Positions 1 to 8,822 of a DNA stretch of 64,000 bases are shown here, piece after piece. This stretch comes from Parachlamydiales bacterium. Its GTDB lineage: Bacteria > Chlamydiota > Chlamydiia > Chlamydiales > SM23-39. Within the stretch, counting starts at the first letter, position 1. Each line of letters begins with the position of its first letter. The notes under the pieces are model-generated. The model had not been told where the DNA came from. It saw nothing but the letters and a program-made list of their open reading frames with translations, and ran no database searches. The DNA lies in the NCBI GenBank assembly GCA_019694475.1, contig JAIBBX010000003.1:62001-126000 (forward strand). Direction: 5' to 3'. The position numbers and the translations under genes were made by a program.

Positions 1-1
1 A

Positions 2-892
2 GATTTCCTCTACTGGAGAGCAGAGAACCACGGCTTTAGCTATGCATATGAGTTAGAGACGACCGATCCAGTTGGGCAAAACTCTGGACACGTAGTTCGC
101 GTCAATCCAGATTGGGATCCAGCTTTCCGAGTAGGAGCAGGTTGGAACACCAATTATGACTTCTGGGATGTCTATTTCAACTATACTTGGTATCGCAACA
201 ATTCAAGCGAAACAAGAACCAACACAACCAATGGATTCATTCCACTTTGGCCAGTTGATTCTGGAAGCACAGGGGTTTTTGATACAGTTCATGCCAAGAC
301 CCGATTCATGTTGAATATCGGCGATATGGAACTTGGAAGAATGATTTATTTGACCAAATCTGTAGCAATTCGCCCTCACTGGGGTGTCAGAGGCGGTACA
401 ATCCATCAGAAATTCAACTCAACATTTAGTTCAGCATTCGTTGGCGGACTATTTTCTGAGCAGAGCTTCAGCGGTAAGAACAATTATTGGGGCGTAGGCC
501 CGCGCGCTGGTGTGAATGGAGAGATGCATCTGAACCAAGGATTTAGCATTCTTGGAAAAGCAGCAGCAGCTCTTCTTTACGGTAAAAACGATGTTCGAGC
601 TTTCACAGATCACGTTGATCTTGTTGGAGTTTCTACCCTTGAGCGTCATTACAAAGATGATTTCTACCAACTCGTTCCAAACTTGCAACTCCTTCTTGGC
701 GTACAGTGGCAAACTTGCTTCTGGTGCGAGAAGATGTTCTTCAAGATGAGCGCAGCTTGGGAAACCAACTTCTGGTGGGATCAGTTCAACCTCCCATATT
801 CTATGTCTTCAGTAGTGGCTCCATTCCCAACAGTTGGGAACCAGCCTCTCACAATGGAAGGTTTGACTGTAAACTTTGAATGGGACTTCTAA
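2..892 (+). CDS. Lpg1974-family pore-forming outer membrane protein, 5' truncated
   Basis: The last 296 codons of a porin-like outer-membrane protein; the start lies before the window and the frame is open from base 2. It resembles the Legionella major outer-membrane protein (Lpg1974) family, expanded in environmental chlamydiae, where such proteins replace or accompany MOMP. Visible family features are FLYWRAE near the start of the visible part, the central IRPHWGVRGG motif, the cysteine-containing FWCEKMFFKMSAAWE segment and a C-terminus ending in aromatic F (NFEWDF), as expected of a beta-barrel recognised by the BAM complex. The gene at 5164-6201 is a paralog sharing the VRGG, WCEY/WCEK and SAA(Y/W)E motifs. 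A strong terminator follows at 929-964. Family assignment is fairly sure; transported solute is unknown. Confidence 0.8.
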   Translation, partial: DFLYWRAENHGFSYAYELETTDPVGQNSGHVVRVNPDWDPAFRVGAGWNTNYDFWDVYFNYTWYRNNSSETRTNTTNGFIPLWPVDSGSTGVFDTVHAKTRFMLNIGDMELGRMIYLTKSVAIRPHWGVRGGTIHQKFNSTFSSAFVGGLFSEQSFSGKNNYWGVGPRAGVNGEMHLNQGFSILGKAAAALLYGKNDVRAFTDHVDLVGVSTLERHYKDDFYQLVPNLQLLLGVQWQTCFWCEKMFFKMSAAWETNFWWDQFNLPYSMSSVVAPFPTVGNQPLTMEGLTVNFEWDF

Positions 893-928
893 ACGCAAAC
901 TAGCGTAAAGTTCCTCAATAATTAGGCA

Positions 929-964
929 GAGGCCCGCTTCGAAAGAGGCGGGCCTCTTTTTTTT
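929..964 (+). terminator. Rho-independent terminator of the porin gene
   Basis: A 9-bp GC-rich perfect stem (GAGGCCCGC pairing with GCGGGCCTC) with a 10-nt loop is followed by eight T residues. It lies 37 bases after the porin stop codon and is the natural end of that transcript. Confidence 0.9.
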
Positions 965-1053
965 AACGCAAAACGCAGAATGCAAAACGCAAAACTTGGG
1001 GGAGCCGGGGCTTCCCCCGACTCTAATTCTGCGTTTTGCGTTCTGCGTTCTGC
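965..1053. repeat. Inverted array of GC(G/A)TT(T/C)T heptamers around a G/C hairpin
   Basis: Two arms made of 7-bp units of the form GC(G/A)TT(T/C)T face each other: 965-995 carries the complement and 1026-1053 the forward form. Between them is a short hairpin of GGGGGAGCC and GGCTTCCCCC type. The same heptamer array recurs at 45012-45047 next to similar G/C hairpins, so this is a dispersed repeat family rather than a unique sequence. It sits between the porin terminator and the 3' end of rnpB. No protein-coding signal is seen. Confidence 0.7.
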
Positions 1054-1063
1054 TTTTAAAAAA

Positions 1064-1386
1064 GCGGGGTGACGTTAAGCCGGATTCTGTCGAGAGCCAT
1101 CATTCTTCTAGGAAACCTGTTGCCAGATTTCTCAAGCGGTCTGCTTTGGAATCAATCGCGCGAGGATGCGCTCCTCCAGTTTCGACCTTGCTTCGGATAG
1201 GGTTTACAACGTCTCCGGTTGCCCGGAGTCCGATCGAGTGCAATAACTCGAACTTTTCAACCTTAAAGGTATAGTCTCTGTTGCACTTTCCGTCATCTTA
1301 CGATGCCCAGCCGTTAACTGGTATCCTTCCCCTGCGAAGTCCAGACTTTCCTCACTAGTTGTACTAGTGCGATGGCCTGTCACCCC
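1064..1386 (-). ncRNA. rnpB: RNase P RNA, bacterial type
   Basis: This is the catalytic RNA of ribonuclease P, which removes 5' leaders from tRNA precursors. Read on the minus strand it begins GGGGTGAC, contains the hallmark GAGGAAAGTC of the P4 5' strand near 1350, then the CAGTTAACGGCTGGGC stretch, and ends ACAGAATCCGGCTTA (the P4 3' strand, complement of 1077-1091) followed by CGTCACCCC. The first and last bases pair to form P1, which fixes both ends to within a few bases. A CGCTTTTTTAAAAGC run just after the 3' end may terminate it. Length of about 323 nt is lower-normal for the class. Confidence 0.93.
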
Positions 1387-1395
1387 AAAAATAGA

Positions 1396-2163
1396 TCAGA
1401 CGCCTGCAGTGCGGCGGCGGCGCCGTTTCGTTGCAACCGCTGTTCCTTCGAGGTCTTCGCTCTCTTGCCAGAAGTGGATGCGGGAGCAATGCTCGCAGAA
1501 AGTGAGCCTTTCGCCTTTGCGAACCACGTTTTCGTGCTGCGCAGTCAGGGCAATATGGCATCCAGAACAAGTGCGGTTTTCGATGGGAACTACTACGCGG
1601 TCTTTTTTGTTGTTCAAAAGGCGCTGATAGATGCGTAAAATCTCAGGATCTGCCGTTTTGGCCATTTCATCTCGAGAAGCTTTGATGTCCGTTCCCTCTT
1701 GGTTGATGAGACGGATGCTCTCTCGGATTTCATTTTCCAAATTCCGGCTGCTCTCTTCCGACTGGATGAGAGATTCTTTGATTTTTCCAAGGATCTCTTC
1801 TTCGAGATTGCGCTTGTCGATGAGATCGCTCGCGATCTGCTCCGTAGCAATGCGCTCTCTTTCAGATGTAGTCATCTCTTGGGTTAAAGCGTTGAACTCA
1901 TCCACTTTTTTAACAGTGTTTTGTTTCGCTTCCAGTTTTTTGATCCGTTCTTTGATCTCGTTAATTTTTTCTTCTTGGCTCGCGACGTTTCGGCTGAGTT
2001 CAGCAATTTCAGCTTCTTTTTCTTTTTGCTGATGATGCAGCTCTTGACGGAGTGAGTCAATATGCTCGAGCTCCTTCAAACGCTCTTTTTTCAAGCGCAT
2101 CAGACGAATCATCTTCATGTCGAGTTCTTGTATGTCTAAAATAACCTTTAGGCTTTGCAGCAT
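1396..2163 (-). CDS. CT398-like coiled-coil zinc-ribbon protein
   Basis: A 255-residue protein of the C4 zinc-ribbon family (COG1579), matching chlamydial CT398. Residues about 1-175 are a continuous charged coiled coil (heptads rich in E, K, L, I); near 195-222 is a zinc ribbon with CSGC and CEHC cysteine pairs. The C-terminal tail is basic (RRRRR). C. trachomatis CT398 has been reported to bind sigma-54 and the T3SS stator protein CdsL, linking transcription to secretion; the same role is plausible here but inferred. The gene ends about 10 bases before the 5' end of rnpB on the same strand, so the two may share transcription. Confidence 0.85.
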   Translation of the reverse strand: MLQSLKVILDIQELDMKMIRLMRLKKERLKELEHIDSLRQELHHQQKEKEAEIAELSRNVASQEEKINEIKERIKKLEAKQNTVKKVDEFNALTQEMTTSERERIATEQIASDLIDKRNLEEEILGKIKESLIQSEESSRNLENEIRESIRLINQEGTDIKASRDEMAKTADPEILRIYQRLLNNKKDRVVVPIENRTCSGCHIALTAQHENVVRKGERLTFCEHCSRIHFWQESEDLEGTAVATKRRRRRTAGV

Positions 2164-2264
2164 GGAACCTCTGGAAAAATAATCAGATTGTTGGGAATAC
2201 TATAATATTTATGAGCCAAATGAATCAAGCACTTCCTCTTCAGCCCTCTATTAGGAGTCCAAAA

Positions 2265-3746
2265 ATGGCATTTTTAAAGAATTATTTTGCCAAAGTCCCT
2301 GAAAAATCCCGCACCTCTGCTGCTATCGCTTATATGGCCTCTTTGGATGCGGTCGGGGCCTCATCGCCTGAAATTGCTCACTCCATTATTCAGGAACTCA
2401 AGGATCAAAGAAGCCATTTGAAGCTGATCGCTTCTGAAAATTTTTGTTCACTTCCCGTCCAACTTGCCATGGGCAATCTGCTGACCGACAAATACAGCGA
2501 AGGATATGTGGGCCATCGGTTTTACGCGGGGTGCGAGAATGTGGATGCTGTGGAAGGCGAGGCCGTCGAATGGGCTAAAAAAATTTTTGGCGCAGAGCAT
2601 GCTTATGTGCAGCCTCATTCCGGCGCCGATGCAAATTTAGTCGCTTTTTGGGCAATATTGGTTCACAAGATTCAATCCAAAGAGGTAGAAGCTCTAGGTA
2701 AAAAAACAATCGATGAGCTCAGTCCAGAAGAATACGAGCGGGTCCGCAAGCTGCTTGTCAGCCAAAAAGTGATGGGAATGGACCTCGGCAGCGGGGGACA
2801 CCTTACGCATGGATACCGCCACAACATTTCAGCAAAAATTTTCCAATCATGCAGCTATGGCGTCAGTGAAAAAACGGGCCTTGTCGATTATAAAGAGCTG
2901 GAAATACAGGTAAAAAGAGAACGGCCGCTGATCCTGATTGCTGGGTATTCGGCTTATCCGCGCCTTCTTGATTTTGCTAAAATGCGCGAGATAGCCGACT
3001 CTGTAGGCGCCGTCTTGATGGTCGATATGGCTCACTTTGCCGGCCTTGTCGCAGGAAAAGTCATGAAGGGCAATTACAATCCTGTCCCATTTGCCCATAT
3101 CCTCACCTCAACAACGCATAAAACGCTCCGGGGCCCTCGCGGAGGACTCGTCCTTTGCTGCGAAGAGTACCGCGATGTGGTGAATAAGGGATGTCCGATT
3201 GTATTGGGAGGTCCTCTTCCTCATGTAATGGCGGCGAAGGCGATCGCATTTAAAGAAGCGGCCAGCCCGGAATACAGCAAATATGCCCACCACATTGTTG
3301 AAAATGCGCAAGCTTTGGCTGCGGGATTGATGAGCCATGGCATCGAAGTGGTGACTCGCGGGACAGACAATCATCTTCTGGTCATGAATGTGACAAAATC
3401 TTTTGGATTAACTGGACGGCAAGCTGAAACTGCGCTGCGCGAAGCTAGGCTCACCGTGAACCGGAATATGATCCCAAGAGATGAGAATGGTCCTTGGTAT
3501 ACTTCAGGAATCCGAATGGGAACGCCTGCTTTGACGACTCTTGGCATGAAGCCTGCACAGATGAAAGAGATCGCATCGATCATATATGATTTATTGAAAG
3601 AAACTAAACCTGCGGTAGATCCAAAAACAGGGGGGCCTTCCAGGGCCAAAACGCATGTGCCGCCGCATGTGGTTGCCCGTGCGCAATCTAGAGTGGCGGA
3701 TGTCTTGCGTGAATTTCCCCTTTACCCAGAGCTGGTCATCGATTAA
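2265..3746 (+). CDS. glyA: Serine hydroxymethyltransferase
   Basis: A PLP-dependent enzyme interconverting serine and glycine and supplying methylene-tetrahydrofolate. The PLP-lysine motif STTHKTLRGPRGG is near residue 285, and the substrate-binding GHRFYAGCENVD segment is intact. An insertion of about 40 residues after the AHAYVQPHSGA-type region, also seen in chlamydial GlyA proteins, explains the 493-residue length against about 420 in most bacteria. An upstream in-frame ATG at 2211 exists, but TTAGGAG at 2251-2257 lies 7 bases before the ATG at 2265, which I prefer. It is followed by clpP1 and dapF in the CT432-CT431-CT430 order. Confidence 0.95.
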   Translation: MAFLKNYFAKVPEKSRTSAAIAYMASLDAVGASSPEIAHSIIQELKDQRSHLKLIASENFCSLPVQLAMGNLLTDKYSEGYVGHRFYAGCENVDAVEGEAVEWAKKIFGAEHAYVQPHSGADANLVAFWAILVHKIQSKEVEALGKKTIDELSPEEYERVRKLLVSQKVMGMDLGSGGHLTHGYRHNISAKIFQSCSYGVSEKTGLVDYKELEIQVKRERPLILIAGYSAYPRLLDFAKMREIADSVGAVLMVDMAHFAGLVAGKVMKGNYNPVPFAHILTSTTHKTLRGPRGGLVLCCEEYRDVVNKGCPIVLGGPLPHVMAAKAIAFKEAASPEYSKYAHHIVENAQALAAGLMSHGIEVVTRGTDNHLLVMNVTKSFGLTGRQAETALREARLTVNRNMIPRDENGPWYTSGIRMGTPALTTLGMKPAQMKEIASIIYDLLKETKPAVDPKTGGPSRAKTHVPPHVVARAQSRVADVLREFPLYPELVID

Positions 3747-3769
3747 AATAAGCTAAAAGGGAGTGAAAT

Positions 3770-4372
3770 ATGGCCGAAGGCGAACGCGAAGACAAACCTA
3801 AGTACGTGAATGACAAGCTCGATCAAGCTTTGCTGGAAAAACGGAGAATTTTTCTGTCGGACGGCGTTGATTCCGATTCTGCGAAAGATATTATCCGCAA
3901 ACTCTGGTACCTAGACCACCAGGCGCCAGGCAAGCCGATTCTTTTTGTCATCAATTCACCTGGCGGATCGGTTGATTCTGGTTTTGCCATTTGGGACCAA
4001 ATCAAATTGCTCCAATCGCCTGTCATCACATTAGTGACCGGTCTTGCTGCGTCGATGGGTTCATTGCTAAGCCTCGTTTCAGGCAAAGGCAAACGGCTGG
4101 CTACCGCAAATTCCCGCATTATGATCCACCAGCCGCTCATCGGCGGCGTGATCCGCGGACAAGCAACCGATCTCGAAATCCAAGCGAAAGAGATGTTGAA
4201 AACGCGCGCCCAAATCGTCGATATCTATGTCGATGCAACAGGGAAAGATCGCAAAGTCATCGAAAAAGCGATTGATCGCGACAACTGGATGACTGCAGAA
4301 GAGGCAAAACAATTCGGCCTCCTCGACAAAATTGTCACTTCGATGAAAGATGTCGAAGCTCTCCTTCGTTAA
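3770..4372 (+). CDS. clpP: ATP-dependent Clp protease proteolytic subunit, ClpP1 type
   Basis: A serine peptidase that forms the chamber of the Clp protease. Catalytic Ser95 lies in GLAASMGSL and His120 in [17 protein letters not shown] builds the oxyanion region. At 200 residues it is full length. It is the CT431 (ClpP1) type, linked to glyA and dapF, and differs from the second ClpP at 42428-43057, which is linked to clpX. Chlamydiae typically carry two divergent ClpPs, and in Chlamydia both are needed for normal growth. A GGGAGTG ribosome site precedes the ATG. The 3' end overlaps dapF by 23 bases, suggesting coupled translation. Confidence 0.93.
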   Translation: MAEGEREDKPKYVNDKLDQALLEKRRIFLSDGVDSDSAKDIIRKLWYLDHQAPGKPILFVINSPGGSVDSGFAIWDQIKLLQSPVITLVTGLAASMGSLLSLVSGKGKRLATANSRIMIHQPLIGGVIRGQATDLEIQAKEMLKTRAQIVDIYVDATGKDRKVIEKAIDRDNWMTAEEAKQFGLLDKIVTSMKDVEALLR

Positions 4373-5093
4373 ATTCCAAGGCGCGGGCAACGATTTTATC
4401 GTCATCGATGACCGCGCCCTTTTTTTTGATCCAAAAATTGTTCCCAAACTTTGCCATCGCAAATTCGGCATCGGCGCCGATGGCGTCCTTTTATTGCAAA
4501 ATGATCTAAAAGCCGATTTCCGCATGCGGATTTACAATGCAGACGGGAATGAGGCTGAGGGATGCGGCAATGGACTCAGATGTTTGATGAAATTTCTCCT
4601 TGAACTCGGGTTGCCGAAAAAAGCGTACCGTATTGGTGTGGGTCCGCGTATTGTTGAAGCCGATTTCGTTGGGGAAAAAGTTTCTCTTAATTTAGGTGCG
4701 CCTCTAAACTTTCGCCGTTTTGCCATATTGGGCTATGAAGTCCATTCGCTGGATACAGGCGTGCCCCATGCTGTCGTATTTAGCGATGAAAAATTGGAAG
4801 TTCTCGGTCCTCTTCTGCAATCCCATCCTAAATTCATGCCAGCTAAAACAAATGTGAATGTAGCTCAAGCGCGTCAAGATCGGATCGATGTTCGAACCTT
4901 TGAGCGCGGCGTCGGAGAAACGCTAGCTTGCGGCACAGGCGCTGCGGCTGTGGGCTATGTTGCTGCCAAAGAATTGGGATGGAAAAATCCAATCCGTATC
5001 TGCATGCCCGGAGGCGTTCTTGAAGTCGTTTGCAATGGAGAGCAAATCACATTGATTGGCGATTCGGTCTTAGTCTTTAAAGGTGAGTATTAA
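4350..5093 (+). CDS. dapF: Diaminopimelate epimerase
   Basis: Converts LL- to meso-diaminopimelate for peptidoglycan stems and lysine. Both catalytic cysteines are present: C72 in [11 protein letters not shown] and about C193 in LACGTGAAA, as is the [11 protein letters not shown] start typical of the family. At 247 residues it is shorter than E. coli DapF (274), as in other chlamydiae. Chlamydial DapF has been shown to have relaxed specificity and to racemise glutamate, which would compensate for absent MurI; whether this one does is inference. Its ATG lies inside the clpP coding region. Confidence 0.92.
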   Translation: MSKLSFVKFQGAGNDFIVIDDRALFFDPKIVPKLCHRKFGIGADGVLLLQNDLKADFRMRIYNADGNEAEGCGNGLRCLMKFLLELGLPKKAYRIGVGPRIVEADFVGEKVSLNLGAPLNFRRFAILGYEVHSLDTGVPHAVVFSDEKLEVLGPLLQSHPKFMPAKTNVNVAQARQDRIDVRTFERGVGETLACGTGAAAVGYVAAKELGWKNPIRICMPGGVLEVVCNGEQITLIGDSVLVFKGEY

Positions 5094-5163
5094 AAAAGCA
5101 TCAAAGAGTGCTTGAAAGCCTAGGCGTCGTCAGGTAAAGTAAATATTTTTCATGAGAGTGGAT

Positions 5164-6201
5164 ATGAAAAGTTTTGCATTTGCTTCCCTTTTTTGCATGG
5201 CTGTCGGGGGAATGGCCGATTCATCATGTTATTGCGAACCCAGTTTTTCCGTGGTTCCTTTTGAGCCTCAAAACGGGTACGGAGTTGGAATCGAAGGCGA
5301 TTTTCTCTATTGGCTTCCAAATATTGACAATGTCGAAGCATCGGTAAAATATTCAGGTGAAAATAATCGCTTTGCCCACGTCGAAGAACTCCATTTTAAA
5401 TACCAGCCAGGATTTCGAATTTCAGCAGACGTACACTCTGATTGCAGAGGGTTTTTGCTGCAAGCTTCTTGGACTTCTTTTTATCCGAATGCAGAGAGAA
5501 ATGCGGCAATTGCGTTTGGAGAGGGGCTCATCTCGTTGTATGGCCATACAGCCACTTTAGTTACAGGTTTCTCTGCCACCTCTTCGCACCAGCGCTGGGA
5601 AATGAAATATGACATGGTTGATCTTTTTCTAGAGCCGCCCTTCTTTTCATACAAATCTTTCTCGTTTACTCCATTCATTGGCGTGCGAGGCGGCAGGATC
5701 GATCAGCCCGTTCACGTCAATTTCGAAGGGAATTTCCTCGCATTGAACAGCCCGGCTAGTTCAATCATCGATATTGATCAGAAGTTTTGGTGCGTAGGTG
5801 CGACATCGGGCATGAATGCAGCTTGGGATATTGGCGCAGGATTCAGTTTCTTCGGCAATTTCCTAGCTTCTCTCGTATATGGCCATTTCAAAATCAGTGA
5901 AGAATACCTCATTGAAGCGCCAGCTGCTGCAACCACATTGATCGGTTTTTATGAGGATCACTCAACCCGTTTCCGTCCCAATTTTCAGGCCGCTTTTGGT
6001 TTCAATTGGGATTATTCGTGGTGCGAATATGCCTTTTCTCTCAGCGCTGCTTATGAAATGGTCCTTTGGCTAAATCAGAATCAATTCATCGCAAGCACGA
6101 CCGAAGACGGAGGTCCATCGGGGTTTGTAGCTGCTCCCACAAGATTTAAGGGAGATCTGGGAATGGGTGGATTATCGGTTAGCGCAGGACTTGAATTTTA
6201 A
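5164..6201 (+). CDS. Lpg1974-family outer membrane porin paralog
   Basis: A predicted beta-barrel of about 345 residues with an N-terminal signal peptide (MKSFAFASLFCMAVGG, cleavage probably near ADSSC). It shares with the truncated gene at 2-892 the GDFLYW entry strand, the FIGVRGGRIDQ motif, WCEYAFSLSAAYE and a C-terminal LEF, so the two are paralogs. Cysteines after the signal (CYC) could form disulfides in the chlamydial outer-membrane complex; that is inference. Translation may start at 5152 or 5164; the latter gives the cleaner signal peptide and has GAGAG just upstream. It sits 9 bases before ald and may be co-transcribed with it. Confidence 0.8.
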   Translation: MKSFAFASLFCMAVGGMADSSCYCEPSFSVVPFEPQNGYGVGIEGDFLYWLPNIDNVEASVKYSGENNRFAHVEELHFKYQPGFRISADVHSDCRGFLLQASWTSFYPNAERNAAIAFGEGLISLYGHTATLVTGFSATSSHQRWEMKYDMVDLFLEPPFFSYKSFSFTPFIGVRGGRIDQPVHVNFEGNFLALNSPASSIIDIDQKFWCVGATSGMNAAWDIGAGFSFFGNFLASLVYGHFKISEEYLIEAPAAATTLIGFYEDHSTRFRPNFQAAFGFNWDYSWCEYAFSLSAAYEMVLWLNQNQFIASTTEDGGPSGFVAAPTRFKGDLGMGGLSVSAGLEF

Positions 6202-6210
6202 GGAGAGGTT

Positions 6211-7323
6211 ATGAAAATCGGGGTTCCAAAGGAAGTTAAAAAAGATGAATTTCGAGTTGGGGCGACTCCCGATACGGTCAGAGCCTTTGTTGAAGCGGGC
6301 CACAGTGTTGAAGTCCAAAAAGATGCTGGAACCAAAATTGGTTTTCCCGATGAGATGTATGTAGCGTCTGGCGCTAAAATTGTAGCAACAGCTAAGGAAA
6401 TCTATAAAAACGAACTCATCATCAAAGTCAAAGAACCGCAAGAATCTGAATTTCCTCTCATGCATGAGGGGCAAGTTCTTTTTTGCTATTTGCATTTGGC
6501 TCCCGATCCAGAACAAACCAAACATTTGCTCGAGCGCAAAGTCGTTGGCATCGCCTATGAAACGGTAACAGATGATCAAGGTAGACTCCCTCTTTTGGTG
6601 CCAATGAGCGAAATTGCTGGACGATTTGCGATTCAGGCTGGCGCAAATGCTTTACAAATGATCAATGGCGGAAGAGGCGTTCTCTTGGGCGGAATTCCTG
6701 GGGTAAAGCCGGGCAAAGTGGTCGTTTTGGGAGCAGGTGTAGTTGGAACCGAAGCCATGAGGATGGCTGTTGGACTTGGCGCCGATGTGACGATTTTCGA
6801 TCGGAGTTTGAATCGGCTGCGGGAACTAGATAAGCTTTTTGCTCCTGCTTTAAAAACTCTATTTTCAACGCCTGCTGCAATCGAAAAAGAAGTCATGCGC
6901 GCAGATCTAGTCATTGGAGCTGTGCTGATCCCTGGCAAAAAGGCGCCTCGCCTTGTGACCCGCGATATGGTCAAGAAAATGCAGCCAGGTTCGGTCATCG
7001 TTGATGTCGCTATTGATCAAGGCGGATGCATCGAGACGATTAAACCTACGACCCACTCGAACCCCACATATGTCGTAGACGGAGTGGTCCATTACGGGGT
7101 CACCAATATGCCTGCAGCTTGCGCAAGAACTTCGACGCAAGGGCTTACCAATGCAACGCTTCCGTACGCGCTGAAATTGGCCAATATGGGTTATAAAAAA
7201 GCGATGTTGGAAGACAAGGGGTTAATGGAAGGGCTGAATGTTTTCCATGGGAAAGTGACCAACCCGTTTGTTGCTGAAGATTTAGGATACGAATATCATT
7301 CTCCGATGAGCCTGCTTCATTAG
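6211..7323 (+). CDS. ald: Alanine dehydrogenase
   Basis: NAD-dependent oxidative deamination of L-alanine to pyruvate and ammonia, or the reverse. The 370-residue length is exactly that of the family. Seen are the N-terminal MKIGVPKEVKKDEFRVG signature, the KVKEPQ substrate-lysine region, the YLHLAPD histidine motif, the Rossmann VVVLGAGVVGTEA and the NMPAACARTST motif. An AGGAGAGG ribosome site lies 5 bases before the ATG. It could let the cell use host alanine as a carbon source, or make alanine for peptidoglycan. The last bases overlap the convergent acetyltransferase gene. Confidence 0.95.
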   Translation: MKIGVPKEVKKDEFRVGATPDTVRAFVEAGHSVEVQKDAGTKIGFPDEMYVASGAKIVATAKEIYKNELIIKVKEPQESEFPLMHEGQVLFCYLHLAPDPEQTKHLLERKVVGIAYETVTDDQGRLPLLVPMSEIAGRFAIQAGANALQMINGGRGVLLGGIPGVKPGKVVVLGAGVVGTEAMRMAVGLGADVTIFDRSLNRLRELDKLFAPALKTLFSTPAAIEKEVMRADLVIGAVLIPGKKAPRLVTRDMVKKMQPGSVIVDVAIDQGGCIETIKPTTHSNPTYVVDGVVHYGVTNMPAACARTSTQGLTNATLPYALKLANMGYKKAMLEDKGLMEGLNVFHGKVTNPFVAEDLGYEYHSPMSLLH

Positions 7324-8201
7324 ATTTGAAAAACGGCTCTTCCAGAATATTTGCCGTTTAAAAAAGCTGAGATTTTAGAAAATGGCAATTGGAGCCATAA
7401 TCCAGCCTTCTCAAATCCCAATTTTCTATAGAAGGGAAGGGCTTCGTCATTTGCTTGCAGTCTGAATGCGCCTAAAAGTTCAGGTGTTAGTTTTAAGCTT
7501 GTAAATATCGTTTGTTCGATCAAAGCTGAACCGACTCCTTTCACTTTTAATCGGGGGTATTGGCCTATAAAATCAGTGCAATTCCAAAACCCTTTCAAAA
7601 TGAAATTCAGCTCGCTTCTCTCTTTGGAGAAAAGAGCGACCCCTTGAAGATTTCCCATTTCATCCCAAGCCGTAATGAGCTCTTTTCCTTCAGGCAATTT
7701 ATCTACATCTATTTCCTTCATAAGCAAATCAAGCATATATGCATTTTGACCGATTTGAGTGCCCATATCGATCTCTTCATCCTCGCGAATGGGGTGATCA
7801 GTCGACCACTTATCTAATTCCTTTTTGACCTTAAGAAAGTATTTTTCATTTTTGGTTGATATGATCAATAGAGGGGTTGCCTCAGGGCCTCTCAGGGGAA
7901 AGTCCTTTTTCTGGAGGTTCCAAAGTTTTTTCCCAAGACTCACTATCCTGAGAACTTGTAAATGAATCGCCGGGTCTTTATCCATCATAGAGATGCCTCT
8001 CCTCACGCCCCACTCGATCAGTTTTTTAGAGTGTTCTATGTGTAGAGAAGAAGGAAAAGCCTTCAATTTGGTGTAGATCAGCCGCAAGAGGCAGTTAGTT
8101 GTTTTGCTTTTGGAATAGAGGGGGTTAGTGCTTTCCTCGCTCTCTTTTTCGTCGGATTCTGGCAGGTTAAATGTTGGTTTATTTGTTATAGATAATGTCA
8201 T
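7320..8201 (-). CDS. GNAT-family N-acetyltransferase with an unassigned N-terminal half
   Basis: The C-terminal half of this 293-residue protein has the GNAT acetyl-CoA fold: GNLQGVALFSKER (beta-4), LKVKGVGSALIEQ (the acetyl-CoA loop, in place of the usual Q/RxxGxG/A) and NDEALPFYRKLGFE (the C-terminal strand motif). The first 130 residues are helical and charged and I do not recognise them. Substrate unknown. The gene is convergent with ald and overlaps its stop by 4 bases; upstream of the start the minus strand is very AT-rich with TATAAT-like sequence. Probably an accessory, horizontally gained gene. Confidence 0.7.
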   Translation of the reverse strand: MTLSITNKPTFNLPESDEKESEESTNPLYSKSKTTNCLLRLIYTKLKAFPSSLHIEHSKKLIEWGVRRGISMMDKDPAIHLQVLRIVSLGKKLWNLQKKDFPLRGPEATPLLIISTKNEKYFLKVKKELDKWSTDHPIREDEEIDMGTQIGQNAYMLDLLMKEIDVDKLPEGKELITAWDEMGNLQGVALFSKERSELNFILKGFWNCTDFIGQYPRLKVKGVGSALIEQTIFTSLKLTPELLGAFRLQANDEALPFYRKLGFEKAGLWLQLPFSKISAFLNGKYSGRAVFQI

Positions 8202-8261
8202 TTGCCATTAATTATATTATATTTTAAATATAATTAATATTGATTAAATTAATGGGATATT

Positions 8262-8822
8262 CTATCTGCAAAACAAAACCAAACAGCAAAAGCAGCAAAG
8301 CCAGGTAAGATCCGGATCCAGGCTCGGATCGGCTGCATCTCGATTGCCACCTATTTGCTCAATGAGGTCATAAGGAATCGCGAATCCTTTGTCACGCCAA
8401 ACACGAATCGTATTCATTGCTAAGGCGCGATGTTGCGGAGTCGAACGTGGATCGCGGAGTATATCGGATAAATCTCTAAGCTGGGTAGCTGTCGGCGCTA
8501 CGTCTGGGTTATACAACTCTCTCCAAGCATCATACATGAGCCTTCTTTGAAGAGCAGGATCAGGACGGCCACCTCTTCGATCGCGTAGTTCTGGACGAGC
8601 AGCACGAACAGGGAGTACTCTTTCTTGAAGAGGGGCGGCGCGCTGATCTCCTCTGCAAAGCGGACATTTATGTTCTGGTATTTTCAGCCAGGTTTTGATG
8701 CATTGTTCATGAAATTGCGGATAATGATCGCATGAAAGGAGAGAGATTCTTTGGGGTTGTTTTGATCCCTGGATTGGATCAAGACAAATCGTACAAATAT
8801 TATTCCTTACCTCTGAAGCCAT
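8262..8822 (-). CDS. RING-H2 finger protein, candidate ubiquitin-ligase effector
   Basis: A 186-residue protein with an N-terminal RING-H2 domain. Zinc ligands in order are C10, C13, C31, H33, H38, C41, C53 and C56; this is the canonical C3H2C3 arrangement apart from four rather than two or three residues between the two histidines. A Trp at 45 sits where the E2-contacting Trp lies in active E3 ligases. The middle (about 60-165) is Arg/Pro-rich and unassigned; the C-terminus LCCFCCLVLF is Cys-rich and hydrophobic and could be a membrane tail or S-acylation site. Bacteria have no ubiquitin pathway, so action inside a host cell is likely. GGAG precedes the ATG and TATAAT lies at 8845-8850 (minus). 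Confidence 0.78.
   Translation of the reverse strand: MASEVRNNICTICLDPIQGSKQPQRISLLSCDHYPQFHEQCIKTWLKIPEHKCPLCRGDQRAAPLQERVLPVRAARPELRDRRGGRPDPALQRRLMYDAWRELYNPDVAPTATQLRDLSDILRDPRSTPQHRALAMNTIRVWRDKGFAIPYDLIEQIGGNRDAADPSLDPDLTWLCCFCCLVLFCR

Noticed and set aside
965-1053. CRISPR-like short array
   Set aside because: Heptamers are contiguous with no spacers of similar length and no Cas gene is in the window.
996-1274. Open frame of 92 codons on the plus strand over rnpB
   Set aside because: It lies across the RNase P RNA, has no ribosome site, and the RNA motifs account for the sequence.
2211-2264. GlyA start at 2211
   Set aside because: No ribosome site there, while TTAGGAG precedes the ATG at 2265.
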